Source of the DNA: JADZEM01 sp046328125
GTDB taxonomy: Bacteria; Chloroflexota; UBA6077; JACCZL01
Direction: 5' to 3'
DNA: 64,000 nt
Assembly: GCA_046328125.1 (NCBI GenBank)
Contig: JAXLXF010000037.1
Coordinates: forward strand, 9,307 to 73,306
In this document: in pieces, positions 9,239 to 17,385 of the stretch
Numbering within the stretch: the stretch's first letter is position 1
Layout of the letters: every line of letters starts with the position of its first letter
Position numbers and translations under genes: made by a program
Notes under the pieces: generated by a model
What the model was told of the DNA's origin: nothing
Seen by the model: the letters and a program-made list of their open reading frames with translations, nothing else
Databases searched by the model: none

Positions 9239-10308
9239 TATCCGAAGAGGATGCAGACCGGGCCGCCGACTGGCGTGACGTCGCCGGTCGGGTGGAGCTG
9301 GCCGGTCTGCTGGTCGATCCGGAAGTGGACGATGGTGTCGCTGTTCTGGTTGGCGGCGTAGAGGAACGTGCCGCTCGCGTCGATGGCGAAGTTACGCGGC
9401 GTCTCGCCCTGGGTGGGCTCGTGGCCGACGGCCGTCAGGCGGCCGGTCTCCTGGTCGATGGCGAAGATCGCCATGCTGTTGTGGCCGCGATTGGAGACGT
9501 AGACGAACCGCCCGGACGGCTCGACCAGGATCTGGGCCGTCGAGAGGCGCTCAGCCGTCGCCCCTGCGGGCAGCGTCGAGAGGTAGTGCAGCTCGGCGAG
9601 GGTGCCGGTTGCGCCGTCGTAGGCGAACGCCGTGATCGTCATGTCGGCTTCGCCGTTGACGTATGCGTACTTGCCGCTCGGGTGGAACGCGATGTGGCGG
9701 GGAGCTGCGCCGCTGTGGAGCGAGCCGTACGGAGGATCGGCCGGCAGGAGCTTCCCGTTGACTCCGTCCAGCCGGTAGATCATCACCTTGTCGATGCCCT
9801 TGTCGCAGACGAGGACGCGCTGGCCGGGCGGGTCGAACGTCACGAAGTGGGCGTGCGGCCCCTGCTGGCTCGGACCAGGGCCGGAGCCCTCGTGCTGCAT
9901 GAGGTCCGAGACCGGCCCGAGCCGGCCCTCGCCGTCGATGGGGAGCACCGCTACCCGGCCGTTCTCGTGGTTCGCCACGATCAGCCAGCGGCCCGAGGCG
10001 TCGGTCGTCAGGTGGCACGGCTCCCCGCCCCGCGTGGACTGCTGGCTCAGGAACGAGAGCGCGCCCGTGTTCTGGTCGATCGCGAACGAGGAGACCTTGC
10101 CCTCGCCCTCGCCCGCAAACTCGCGGTACTCGTTGACGGCGAACAGGAATCGCCTGTCCGGCGAGAACGCCAGGAACGACGGATCGTACGCTTCGGCCAT
10201 GCTGAGCTGGGTCAGCTTGCCTGAGTCTGGGTCGCGCTGGAAGACGTAGATCCCTTCAGCCTGCCCGTTGCGGGTGTAGGTGCCGACGTAGACGAGATTC
10301 GGCTGCAT
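9238..10308 (-). CDS. Lactonase family protein, seven-bladed beta-propeller (6-phosphogluconolactonase type)
   Basis: The 356-residue protein belongs to the YbhE/Pgl beta-propeller lactonase family (Pfam Lactonase), which hydrolyses sugar lactones to aldonic acids in the cytoplasm. Blade-like repeats are visible (FLAFSPDRRFLFAVNE, HIAFHPSGKYAYVNGE, ILVEPSGRFVYVSNRG, NFAIDASGTFLYAANQ). Residues typical of the family include the segment GPHAHFVTFDP. The ATG at 10308 follows AGGGAGGG. It starts 10 nt after the short-chain dehydrogenase stop and shares an operon with that gene and an enolase-superfamily dehydratase, so it probably acts on the lactone of a free, non-phosphorylated sugar rather than on 6-phosphogluconolactone. 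The exact sugar is unknown. No signal peptide is present. Confidence 0.9.
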   Translation of the reverse strand: MQPNLVYVGTYTRNGQAEGIYVFQRDPDSGKLTQLSMAEAYDPSFLAFSPDRRFLFAVNEYREFAGEGEGKVSSFAIDQNTGALSFLSQQSTRGGEPCHLTTDASGRWLIVANHENGRVAVLPIDGEGRLGPVSDLMQHEGSGPGPSQQGPHAHFVTFDPPGQRVLVCDKGIDKVMIYRLDGVNGKLLPADPPYGSLHSGAAPRHIAFHPSGKYAYVNGEADMTITAFAYDGATGTLAELHYLSTLPAGATAERLSTAQILVEPSGRFVYVSNRGHNSMAIFAIDQETGRLTAVGHEPTQGETPRNFAIDASGTFLYAANQNSDTIVHFRIDQQTGQLHPTGDVTPVGGPVCILFG

Positions 10309-10318
10309 CGCGCCCTCC

Positions 10319-11119
10319 CTAAATCTCGGTGATCGGGGGCAGCAGCATGCCGCCGTCCACCAGGATCTGGGTGCCGGTCACGTAGCGGGCGTCGTCCGAG
10401 GCGAGGTAGAGCGCCGCGCCGGCGATGTCGGACGGCTTGCCGGGGCCGAGCAGGATCTCGGTCTCGGCGCGAACGTTGTAGGTGTCGTACCGCTCGCCGC
10501 GCTCGCCGGCGAAGAGGCGGTTGTCGATGAAGCCGGGCGCGATGGCGTTGACCCGGATCTTGTGGGGCGCCAGCTCTCTTGCCTGGCTCATCACCAGCCG
10601 CTTGAGAGCCGCCTTCATCGAGCCGTAGACCGAGTCCCAGCCCCAGGGGCGGTCGTGGTGGACCGAGGTGATCGTGATGACCGCGCCGCCGCCGCCCTGC
10701 GCGATCATCTGCTTCGCGACCAGCTGGGTGTTGACGTACGCGGCCTTGAACGGTAGGAAGTAGCCCTGATAGAGCTGCTCCTCAGACGTGCTCATGAAGT
10801 CGCGCGGGTCGTTCGGGTTGCGGCGGCCGGGGTTGGCGTTGTTGACCAGGATGTCGATTCTGCCGAACCGCTCGGCGGTCGCCGCGAACACCCTCTGCAT
10901 GTCCGGGGTGTCGCTGGCGTCGCCCAGGATGACCTCGGCCTCGCCGCCGGCCTCCGCGATCAGCTTCGAGACCTCTTCGGCGTGCCCGACGCTCGGGTCG
11001 CGGTCCAGGTCGCAGATGACGACCTTTGCACCCTCCTGCGAGTACCGCAGCGCGATACCCCGCCCGATACCGTGCGCGGCGCCGGTGATGACCGCCACGC
11101 GATCCTGTAGTCTGCCCAT
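10319..11119 (-). CDS. Short-chain dehydrogenase/reductase, probable sugar dehydrogenase
   Basis: This 266-residue classical SDR has the cofactor motif TGAAHGIGRG (TGxxxGIG), Asp at the end of beta-2 (VVICDLDRD, favouring NAD), NNANPG in place of NNAG, the catalytic Ser in TITSV and the YxxxK pair in VYGSMKAALK. The C-terminal half has IRVNAIAPGF and VTGTQILVDGG, both normal for the family. Its stop lies 10 nt before the lactonase start, and it begins 12 nt after the dehydratase, so the three form a tight operon. In that setting it most likely oxidises an aldose such as fucose, rhamnose or galactose to its lactone. The substrate is inferred from neighbours only. Confidence 0.9.
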   Translation of the reverse strand: MGRLQDRVAVITGAAHGIGRGIALRYSQEGAKVVICDLDRDPSVGHAEEVSKLIAEAGGEAEVILGDASDTPDMQRVFAATAERFGRIDILVNNANPGRRNPNDPRDFMSTSEEQLYQGYFLPFKAAYVNTQLVAKQMIAQGGGGAVITITSVHHDRPWGWDSVYGSMKAALKRLVMSQARELAPHKIRVNAIAPGFIDNRLFAGERGERYDTYNVRAETEILLGPGKPSDIAGAALYLASDDARYVTGTQILVDGGMLLPPITEI

Positions 11120-11131
11120 GTGTGTCTCCTG

Positions 11132-12247
11132 TCAGTGTGCGACGGAGCCGTCTTCGCGGAACCAGCCCTTGACGGTGTGGGGGCGGTACGGGTGCTTCGC
11201 GAGCAGCTCCTCGCGGATCTCCAGTCCGTGGCCCGGCCGGTCCGGCACGACCACGTAGCCGCCGTCGCGGACTAGCGGCTGCTCCAGGATGTCGTTGAGG
11301 GCGTCGGCGGCGGGGTACGCCTCCTGGAGGAAGTAGTTGGGGATGGCGGCGTCCAGCTGGACGTAGGTCGCCATGTTGATCGGGCTGCCCATCAGGTGCG
11401 GGAAGATCCCGACGAACGCCGACTCGGCCAGCGCCGCGATCTTCTTGACCTGGGTGATGCCGCCGGCCAGACTCAGGTCCGGGCGGACGTAGCTGACCGC
11501 GCCGGTGTCGATGATCTCCTTGAACTGGTACAGGTTGTACGAGCGCTCGCCGGCCGCGATCGGCACGTTGACGTGGGCTGCGACGTACCTGAGCGAATCG
11601 GTGCTCTCCGGCGCGAGCGGGTCTTCCAGGTAGAGCAGGCGGTACGGCAGGACGGCGTTCCCGAACACTACCACCTCGGCCTTACTGAAGTTGCGGTGGA
11701 TCTCGACGCCAAGGTCGATGTTGTAGCCGACGGCCTCGCGGATCACTTTCACGATCTCGACGGCGTCCGAGACGGCCTGCGAGGGCGACCGCTGCTCGAA
11801 CCCTTCGAAGAACGGGACGGTCCGGAGCGAGACGTACCCCTGCTCGACGAAGCTCTGAGCCTGGCGAGCGCGCTCGTCCAGCGTCGCGCCGCCGACGTTG
11901 CCGAACACCTTGACCTTGTCGCGGACCTTGCCGCCGAGCAGCTGGTGGATCGGCTTGCCGAGCGACTTGCCGAGGATGTCCCAGAGCGCGATGTCGATGC
12001 TGCTCATGGCGGCGCTTAGCACGGCGCCCTGGAAGTGGGTGTCTCGCGAGACAGTCTGGAAATGGTGCTCGATGCGGCTGGCGTCCTTGCCGACGTAGTA
12101 CTCGCTCAACTGCTCGATGGCCTGGTACACCAGCGCGTGGTGCGCCCAGAGGCCGGCCTCGCCAGTCCCGACGATGCCCTCGTCGGTGTAGACCCGCACC
12201 AGCAGGCAGCGGTCCACCAGGAACGGCTTGATCTTCTCGATTTTCAT
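11132..12247 (-). CDS. Enolase-superfamily sugar-acid dehydratase (mandelate racemase/galactonate dehydratase type)
   Basis: The 371-residue protein has the family's two-domain form: an N-terminal capping domain (1-125) and a TIM-barrel. Metal ligands are visible as the three acids in LGVEIHRNFS, LYLEDPLAPE and IAAGERSYN, and the general base His in GIFPHLMGSP. The IHRNFS His occupies the position of the acid/base His in the galactonate dehydratase group. The reaction is expected to be magnesium-dependent dehydration of an aldonic acid to a 2-keto-3-deoxy acid. It is the first gene of an operon with an SDR and a lactonase, giving an oxidise, open, dehydrate order. The start at ATG 12247 is the only reasonable one. 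The substrate is not determined. Confidence 0.9.
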   Translation of the reverse strand: MKIEKIKPFLVDRCLLVRVYTDEGIVGTGEAGLWAHHALVYQAIEQLSEYYVGKDASRIEHHFQTVSRDTHFQGAVLSAAMSSIDIALWDILGKSLGKPIHQLLGGKVRDKVKVFGNVGGATLDERARQAQSFVEQGYVSLRTVPFFEGFEQRSPSQAVSDAVEIVKVIREAVGYNIDLGVEIHRNFSKAEVVVFGNAVLPYRLLYLEDPLAPESTDSLRYVAAHVNVPIAAGERSYNLYQFKEIIDTGAVSYVRPDLSLAGGITQVKKIAALAESAFVGIFPHLMGSPINMATYVQLDAAIPNYFLQEAYPAADALNDILEQPLVRDGGYVVVPDRPGHGLEIREELLAKHPYRPHTVKGWFREDGSVAH

Positions 12248-12296
12248 CTAGCTGGCTCCCATTTGGAAGCCCCACCCGAGGCGGTCGCAACATCGG

Positions 12297-12357
12297 GGGC
12301 GCAATGAATTGCGCCCCTACCAGGATTGGATCTGTAGGGGCGCAATTCATTGCGCCC
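12297..12357. repeat. Perfect 24-bp inverted repeat, GCAATGAATTGC family
   Basis: Arms 12297-12320 and 12334-12357 are exact reverse complements with a 13-nt loop. Each arm is itself palindromic (GGGCGCAATGAATTGCGCCC). It sits between the Gfo/Idh gene and the dehydratase gene, both on the minus strand, so it could terminate or process the message between them. A diverged relative lies at 28383-28410. Confidence 0.9.
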
Positions 12358-12424
12358 ACGCCAGCCGTTGCGCCAGCCTGGGATGCGGGCTTTCCCTCGC
12401 TGCCCGATATGGTAGCCGGCCGAG

Positions 12425-13444
12425 TCAGGGGAGCGGCGGCACCGCCAGGGTCTGACTCTCGCGGGCGCTTCGGTACGCCAGCTCCAGGATCTGGGTGGTG
12501 CGCAGGGCGTCCGCACCGGAGCAGCCGAGCGGCGCGCCGTCAGTCACGGCGCGCACGAAGTCGGTCACCAGCGGGCGGTGCGTGGACGACGCGCGGGGCG
12601 CCAGCTCGAACGTCTCGTCGCTCTTGCCGATCTGAAGACGGAGCCGGGTGCCCTCCAGGTCTTCGACCGTCGCGCTGCCCTCGGTGCCGTGCACCACGAT
12701 GGAGTCACGATAGACGCGGCTGCAGAAGCTCTGGTCGAGGTAGCCGGTGGCGCGGCTCGCGAACTGGATCGTGACGGTTGCCTGGTCTTCGACCTCGGCC
12801 CAGGTCTGGAAGCGCTGGACGCTGGCTGAGACGCGCTCGGCGTCGCCGAGCAGCCAGAACAGCAGGTCGAGGCGGTGTGAGCCGACGTCGGTCAGGGCGC
12901 CGCCGCCGGCCTGGTCGAGATGGGTGCGCCAGGGCGCTGGCGTGCCGTCGGCGGGTGGCTGCCGGGGGATCGACCAGGAGCGGCAGACCATCTGCACGGA
13001 GGTGAGCGTCCCGAGCTGCCCGCTCACCACGATCGCGTGCAGCTTCTCCAAAACGGGGTAGAAGCGGCGGTAGTAGGCCACGCCGAGCAGCACGCCGGCC
13101 TCGCGGGCTGCCGCCACCAGCTCGGCGCCGTCCTGGGTGCCGATGGTCAGCGGCTTCTCGCAGAGGACGTGCTTGCCGGCCCGGATCGCCGCCAGCGCGT
13201 GCTCTTTGTGGAGATGGTGCGGCGTGCAGACGAAGACGGCATCGACCTCGGGGTCGGCGCACAGCTCCTCGACGCTGCCGTATGCCCGCGCGATACCGTT
13301 CGCCTCGGCGTACTGTTGGGCGCGCTCCAGGCTGGTCCGCGCGACGGCCACCACGTCGGAGCCGTCCTGCGTGAACGCCCCGCCCGGGGACGCCTTCCAC
13401 TCGGTGACGTTGCCGCCCCCCACGAACCCCCACCGAACCGCCAT
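12425..13444 (-). CDS. Gfo/Idh/MocA family oxidoreductase
   Basis: The 339-residue protein opens with a Rossmann fold (GFVGGGNVTEW) and carries the family signature HVLCEKPLTIG, where the Lys is the catalytic residue. The C-terminal alpha/beta domain contains GALTDVGSHRLDLLFWLLG. These enzymes carry out NAD(P)-dependent oxidation of sugars, inositols or related polyols. It lies upstream of the sugar-acid operon on the same strand, separated by about 180 nt with a strong hairpin, so it may be a separate transcript serving the same pathway. Two other family members occur in the window (43024-44019 and 56280-57377), which are divergent in sequence. The substrate is unknown. Confidence 0.92.
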   Translation of the reverse strand: MAVRWGFVGGGNVTEWKASPGGAFTQDGSDVVAVARTSLERAQQYAEANGIARAYGSVEELCADPEVDAVFVCTPHHLHKEHALAAIRAGKHVLCEKPLTIGTQDGAELVAAAREAGVLLGVAYYRRFYPVLEKLHAIVVSGQLGTLTSVQMVCRSWSIPRQPPADGTPAPWRTHLDQAGGGALTDVGSHRLDLLFWLLGDAERVSASVQRFQTWAEVEDQATVTIQFASRATGYLDQSFCSRVYRDSIVVHGTEGSATVEDLEGTRLRLQIGKSDETFELAPRASSTHRPLVTDFVRAVTDGAPLGCSGADALRTTQILELAYRSARESQTLAVPPLP

Positions 13445-13477
13445 CAGCCCCTCCTATTGTCGGCGAGTGTATCGCAC

Positions 13478-13537
13478 TCAGGGGGAGTTTTCGGAGGCGT
13501 AGGCCAGGGCGGCCTGGATGTGCTCGGCGCGGCAACC
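13478..13537 (-). pseudogene. DUF433 C-terminal remnant
   Basis: Read on the minus strand, this short stretch gives CRAEHIQAALAYASENSP and a stop at 13478-13480. HIQAALAYA is the conserved end of DUF433 proteins, small DNA-binding antitoxin-like proteins. Upstream codons do not continue the domain and no start is present. It is a remnant, similar to the one at 14367-14462. Confidence 0.6.
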
Positions 13538-13656
13538 TGGGCGCCGGTGTCACGTCACAGTATGGCGTAATCCGACACCATGCCCGTTTGGGGCCGTTTT
13601 GGACACTATGTGGCTGTTGCGACGAGGCTCGCAACGCACGGTACATGGAGGCAGAG

Positions 13657-14115
13657 ATGCGAAATGCTGGCTGGCGAAGCGTCATGCGGGCGGCGATTCT
13701 CGGCATGATGTTCGCTCTGGTGACGACCATCGTCGCGCCGCTGCTCGCGACGGACGACCAGTTTACGGCCCAGGCGAGCGTGGCATCGAGCAAGAGCGAC
13801 GAACAGAAGGACAAGGACAAGAAGAAGAAGGAGCAGGGGTCCGGCAATCACGACCAGGATCACACGCTGAACGGCCAGGTGTTGGAGATCGACACCCTCA
13901 AGGACCCGCCCGAGCTGATCCTCGGCAGCGTGGACGGCCGGACGGTGGTGCGGGTGTTGAAGACGGACGAGATCGCGATCAACGGTATCCGTGTCGGCGA
14001 CTACATCGAGGCGGAAGGCGAGAAGATCAACGAGCAGCTGTTCGAGGCGACCCAGCTGTCAGTCAGTGCGCGCTACCAGGATCCGTCGGAAGCCGACAAC
14101 GACAACAAGGACTGA
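13657..14115 (+). CDS. Secreted protein with DUF5666-like domain
   Basis: ATG 13657 is chosen because GGAGG lies 5 nt upstream; earlier in-frame ATGs at 13588 and 13645 lack such a site. The 152-residue product has a signal peptide or anchor (SVMRAAILGMMFALVTTIVAPLLA), a highly charged Lys-rich linker (about residues 45-65) and a C-terminal domain of about 70 residues (LNGQVLEIDTLKDPPELILG, then GDYIEAEGEKIN). The pattern of a short strand-rich domain that ends near a GDYIEAEG-type loop resembles the DUF5666 OB-like fold. It is likely exported and membrane-proximal. Function is unknown. It is flanked by two DUF433 remnants, suggesting local rearrangement. Confidence 0.75.
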   Translation: MRNAGWRSVMRAAILGMMFALVTTIVAPLLATDDQFTAQASVASSKSDEQKDKDKKKKEQGSGNHDQDHTLNGQVLEIDTLKDPPELILGSVDGRTVVRVLKTDEIAINGIRVGDYIEAEGEKINEQLFEATQLSVSARYQDPSEADNDNKD

Positions 14116-14197
14116 CGCCGAGCTGTTCTACCGGGACTGAGTCGATCCCCGGGGGCCTCACCGCACACGGATCTCGTGCAGCTCCAGCCGAGCGATT

Positions 14198-14345
14198 CGG
14201 GAAAGCAGCGAACGTGCCCGTGGAGCGCGGCCATCCTGGCCGCTTCGGTGCTGACTGTCTCTGGACTCAGGGCAGCAGCATCGCTTGTCAACAACCGGGG
14301 CGGCCAGGATGGCCGCGCTCCACGGGCACGTTCGCTGCTTTCCCG
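14198..14345. repeat. Perfect 46-bp inverted repeat with 56-nt loop
   Basis: Arms 14198-14243 and 14300-14345 are exact reverse complements over 46 bp. The inner part of each arm holds the palindrome GCGGCCATCCTGGCCGC. It follows the secreted protein gene and precedes a DUF433 remnant. Such length and perfection suggest a recently formed or actively copied palindromic element rather than a simple terminator. Confidence 0.95.
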
Positions 14346-14366
14346 ACGACGTGTGCTGGCGAATTA

Positions 14367-14462
14367 CTAGGCAGGCTCAGCGGCATAGGCGAGAGCGGCC
14401 TGGATATGCACGGGCCTGAGTGACGGGTAGCTCCGCAAGATCTCCTCTTGGGTGGCGCCCGG
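14367..14462 (-). pseudogene. DUF433 protein C-terminal fragment
   Basis: The minus strand reads GATQEEILRSYPSLRPVH followed by IQAALAYAAEPA and a stop at 14367-14369. This is the second half of a DUF433 domain (EEIL..YP.L....I.AALAYAA). The frame meets a stop just upstream, so the first half is missing. DUF433 genes are often antitoxin partners of PIN-like DUF5615 toxins; no toxin is visible here. Confidence 0.75.
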
Positions 14463-14616
14463 TCATCGAGATTCTACCTGGATCGCCCTCACGTCGTACG
14501 GGCCAACCAGTGAAGTGATAGCCACCGAGCTCGTTGCTGGCGCGGCGGCAGGGGGGCCGTCCGGTGTACGCTGGCCTCGTACGACGCAGAGATCCGTCGA
14601 TGGGGAGGTCTGTGCA

Positions 14617-15477
14617 GTGGCTGAGACGACTCGGCTGAACGGCGTCATCGCCGCACTGGAGTCTGGGAAGCCGGCGTTCGTGACGTTCTCGCCGCCCACG
14701 CCCGAGAACGCGCAGGCGATTGGCGACGCCGCGTACGATGGCGTCGTCTTCGAGATGGAGCACGGCGCCTACGACATCCGGGCGCTCCGCGACTCGCTCC
14801 AGTACATGCTCAATCGGAAGCAGATCGTTGAGCGTGGCTCGCTGGCGCCGGCCGTCACGCCGCTGGTCCGGATCCCGCCGAACGGCGGCGAGATGAATCA
14901 GTGGATCGCTAAGCAGGTGCTCGACAGCGGCGTCTACGGCATCGTCTGGCCGCACGTCAGCACCGTCGAAGAGGCGCGGAACGCGATGGTGGCGTGCCGT
15001 TATCCCCGCCCGAAGGACGCGCCGCTCTACGAGCCGGCCGGCCAGCGCGGCGATGCGCCCGCTGCCGCCGCGCGCTACTGGGGTCTCTCGCAGCAGGAGT
15101 ACTACAAGAAGGCGGACGTCTGGCCGCTCGCCCCCGACGGCGAGGTCGTCGTGGCGATCATGTGCGAGGAGCTGCGCGCGGTGGACAACCTGCCGGACAT
15201 CCTGGAACAGGTGCCGGGCATCACCGCCGTCATCATCGGCGAGGGCGACCTCTCACAGGATCTCGGGTACCCGCGCCAGTACGAGCACCCGAAGGTCGTC
15301 GCGGCCATGAACCGCGTCGTCGAGACGTGCCAGAAGTTCAACGTGGTCTGCGGCCACCCGCACGTGGACACCAAGAACGTGGAGTGGATTCTGGAGAAGG
15401 GGTACCGCTGGCTGATGCCGTCGCCGTCGCGGTCGTTCCCGGCCCTGGAGATGGGGAGGAAGCTCGCCGGCCGGTAG
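14617..15477 (+). CDS. HpcH/HpaI aldolase family protein
   Basis: The start is GTG 14617, preceded by GGGGAGGTC; longer readings include a non-coding leader. The 286-residue protein is a TIM-barrel of the HpcH/HpaI family, with VVFEMEHGAYD near the first strands, CEE (metal-binding Glu, about residue 187) and GEGDLSQDLGYP (metal-binding Asp). The family performs metal-dependent class II aldol cleavage of 2-keto acids such as 2-keto-3-deoxy sugar acids or 4-hydroxy-2-oxo acids to pyruvate. It faces away from the sugar-acid operon at 9.2-13.4 kb. It could cleave the 2-keto-3-deoxy product of the dehydratase, which is inference from proximity. The typical family length is about 250-270, so this one is slightly long. 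Confidence 0.88.
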   Translation: MAETTRLNGVIAALESGKPAFVTFSPPTPENAQAIGDAAYDGVVFEMEHGAYDIRALRDSLQYMLNRKQIVERGSLAPAVTPLVRIPPNGGEMNQWIAKQVLDSGVYGIVWPHVSTVEEARNAMVACRYPRPKDAPLYEPAGQRGDAPAAAARYWGLSQQEYYKKADVWPLAPDGEVVVAIMCEELRAVDNLPDILEQVPGITAVIIGEGDLSQDLGYPRQYEHPKVVAAMNRVVETCQKFNVVCGHPHVDTKNVEWILEKGYRWLMPSPSRSFPALEMGRKLAGR

Positions 15478-15778
15478 TCACACCTCAGATCGTTACCGCA
15501 ACCTTCGCGCTCGGCGTCGCGGACCTCGACCTCGACAGGACGTCCCTGGTGGTCCTGGCCGAGAACTTGCGGCTCCGTATGAGCAGTGGAGCGCGAAGGG
15601 CACTCGCGGCGCCACCGCTCAATCGTGCATATGCGCTTCTCAGAGTGGATCGTCGCCTCCGCGAGTACACCGTCGAAGCCGGGCAGGGCATGCTGATGCA
15701 GAACGAGACGCTGATGTCGCCTGCAACAGCGGAGCGAGGCGCATCTTCAGACCCCATCCACGACGCCGGGGTCGGACG
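15478..15778. other. Intergenic region with no recognised feature
   Basis: This stretch of about 300 nt lies upstream of the response regulator gene. I see no conserved protein, repeat, RNA fold or clear promoter in it. Confidence 0.4.
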
Positions 15779-16126
15779 ATGACTTCGATTCTGGTGGTGG
15801 ACGACGAGGCCCCGATTCGGGAGCTGCTCGCCTGGGTCCTGCGCGATCTTGGCTACACCGTGCAGGAGGCGATCGACGGCCGGCAGGCGATCGAGCTGGC
15901 GAGCGAGAACCCGCCAGATCTCGTGATCTCGGACGTGATGATGCCGGTGATGGGCGGCAAGGAGCTCTGTCGCTGGGTGAAGACGGAGCTCGAGCCGCCA
16001 CCACCGGTGATCCTGATCAGCTCGGTCGGCGCCCACGTGGCGCGGGGCAGCGGCGCCGACGCGTTCGTGCACAAGCCGTTCGACCTGGACGAGCTGGAGC
16101 AGACCGTGCGGCAGTACGTGCATTGA
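15779..16126 (+). CDS. Single-domain response regulator
   Basis: This 115-residue receiver domain has the acidic pair Asp8-Asp9, phospho-acceptor Asp52 in VISDVMMPVM, Ser in ISSVG and the conserved Lys in VHKPFDLDELE. It has no output domain. It is not adjacent to a kinase on its strand; the nearest kinase is on the opposite strand at 17386-19995, which already has a receiver partner. It ends in a convergent arrangement with the receiver-ParA gene across a strong hairpin. The orphan regulator probably takes phosphate from one of the hybrid or multi-GAF kinases nearby (inference). Confidence 0.92.
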   Translation: MTSILVVDDEAPIRELLAWVLRDLGYTVQEAIDGRQAIELASENPPDLVISDVMMPVMGGKELCRWVKTELEPPPPVILISSVGAHVARGSGADAFVHKPFDLDELEQTVRQYVH

Positions 16127-16201
<75 letters not shown>

Positions 16202-16202
16202 T

Positions 16203-17366
16203 TTACGCTGCCGGGAAGCTGATTACTCGCGTCGCCAGGTCGCGCGCCACGATCGAGCCGATCTGGTCGGACTGGCCCTTGTCCAGCGGCTTCAGCGAGC
16301 GCGCCGCGTCGGCGAACGAGGACAGGAACGGGATGTTCAGGTCGACCGGGCGCTCCAGGCGGCGCTCCACCACCTCTGGCTTCACGCCGCGCGTGGCGGT
16401 GTTGTTCACGATCAGTCGCGCGCGGTCCCGGCCCACGCCGAGACGCTGTAGCACGTTCAGGCAGGCGGCGGTCGCCTCCATCGCGACCAGGCGCGGCGTG
16501 GTCACCACGCAGACGGTCGTCGCCTCCGGCAGCACCGCGAGCGTCGCCTCGGAGAGCCAGGACGCCGTGTCCACCAGGACCACGTCCGACTGCTCCAGCT
16601 GCTGCTCGACGGTCCAGCGGACCAGCAGCCCGCCGACCGTGCTGGCGTGCTCCGGCTGGTCGCAGCCGGTGATCATCTTCACGCCGCTCTTGTGCACCAG
16701 CGTCAGGTCGTGGAGGTTGTCCACCGAGACGCGGTCGTCGGCGGCCAGGTCCGCGAGCGTGCGCTCCGGCTCCAGCCCGAGCATCCGCGCGGCGTTGCCG
16801 TACGCCAGGTCGAGGTCGAGCAGCGACACCTTCTTGCCGGCCCCGGTCGCCAGCGCGACCGCCGCGTTGACGGCCAGGGTCGTCGTCCCGACGCCGCCCT
16901 TGCCGTGCATGAACACGATCACCTGCTTCGCCGGCGGCTCTGGCACGGCCGGAGCGACGCCGTCGGCGGCTGGCTGCGCGGCGGCCGGCTGCTGGACGCG
17001 CCGCAGCAGCGACTCGACCTTGGCGGCCAGAATCCGCATCTCGATGGGCTTCGGCACGTACTCGTCGGCGCCCTCGGCGTAGCCGGCCAGGATCTCGTCG
17101 GTCTGGACCTTCGCCGAGAGCATGATGATCGGCATCCGGCCCATCGTCGGGTGGTTGCGGAGGCGGCGGGTCAGCTCGACGCCGTCCACGTTCGGCATGT
17201 TGACGTCGGTGATGACGAGGTCCGGCGTCTCCGACTCCAGCATGTTGAGCGCTTCTTGCCCGTCAGTGGCGGTCTTCACCGCGTAGCCGCGACGCGTCAG
17301 GAACGAGCTCAGCAGGCGACGGATCTGCTCCTCGTCGTCCACGAACAGGATCTTGGGCTGGTCCAT
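16203..17366 (-). CDS. Receiver domain fused to ParA/MinD-type ATPase (CpaE-like)
   Basis: The 387-residue protein has an N-terminal receiver (1-122; Asp10-Asp11, phospho-acceptor Asp54 in ITDVNMPN, Lys106 in VPKPI), an Ala/Pro linker (125-146), and a C-terminal ParA/MinD ATPase with deviant Walker A (GKGGVGTTT, residues 155-163) and DTASWLSEA as Walker B region. This architecture resembles CpaE/TadZ, which position secretion or pilus machinery, but here the receiver keeps its phosphorylation residues. The gene starts 19 nt after the multi-GAF membrane kinase on the same strand, so the kinase probably phosphorylates it. No tad/pilus genes are in the window. The role is likely phosphorylation-controlled localisation of an unknown cargo (inference). 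Confidence 0.88.
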   Translation of the reverse strand: MDQPKILFVDDEEQIRRLLSSFLTRRGYAVKTATDGQEALNMLESETPDLVITDVNMPNVDGVELTRRLRNHPTMGRMPIIMLSAKVQTDEILAGYAEGADEYVPKPIEMRILAAKVESLLRRVQQPAAAQPAADGVAPAVPEPPAKQVIVFMHGKGGVGTTTLAVNAAVALATGAGKKVSLLDLDLAYGNAARMLGLEPERTLADLAADDRVSVDNLHDLTLVHKSGVKMITGCDQPEHASTVGGLLVRWTVEQQLEQSDVVLVDTASWLSEATLAVLPEATTVCVVTTPRLVAMEATAACLNVLQRLGVGRDRARLIVNNTATRGVKPEVVERRLERPVDLNIPFLSSFADAARSLKPLDKGQSDQIGSIVARDLATRVISFPAA

Positions 17367-17385
17367 GGGTCTCTCCTCTCGTGGC

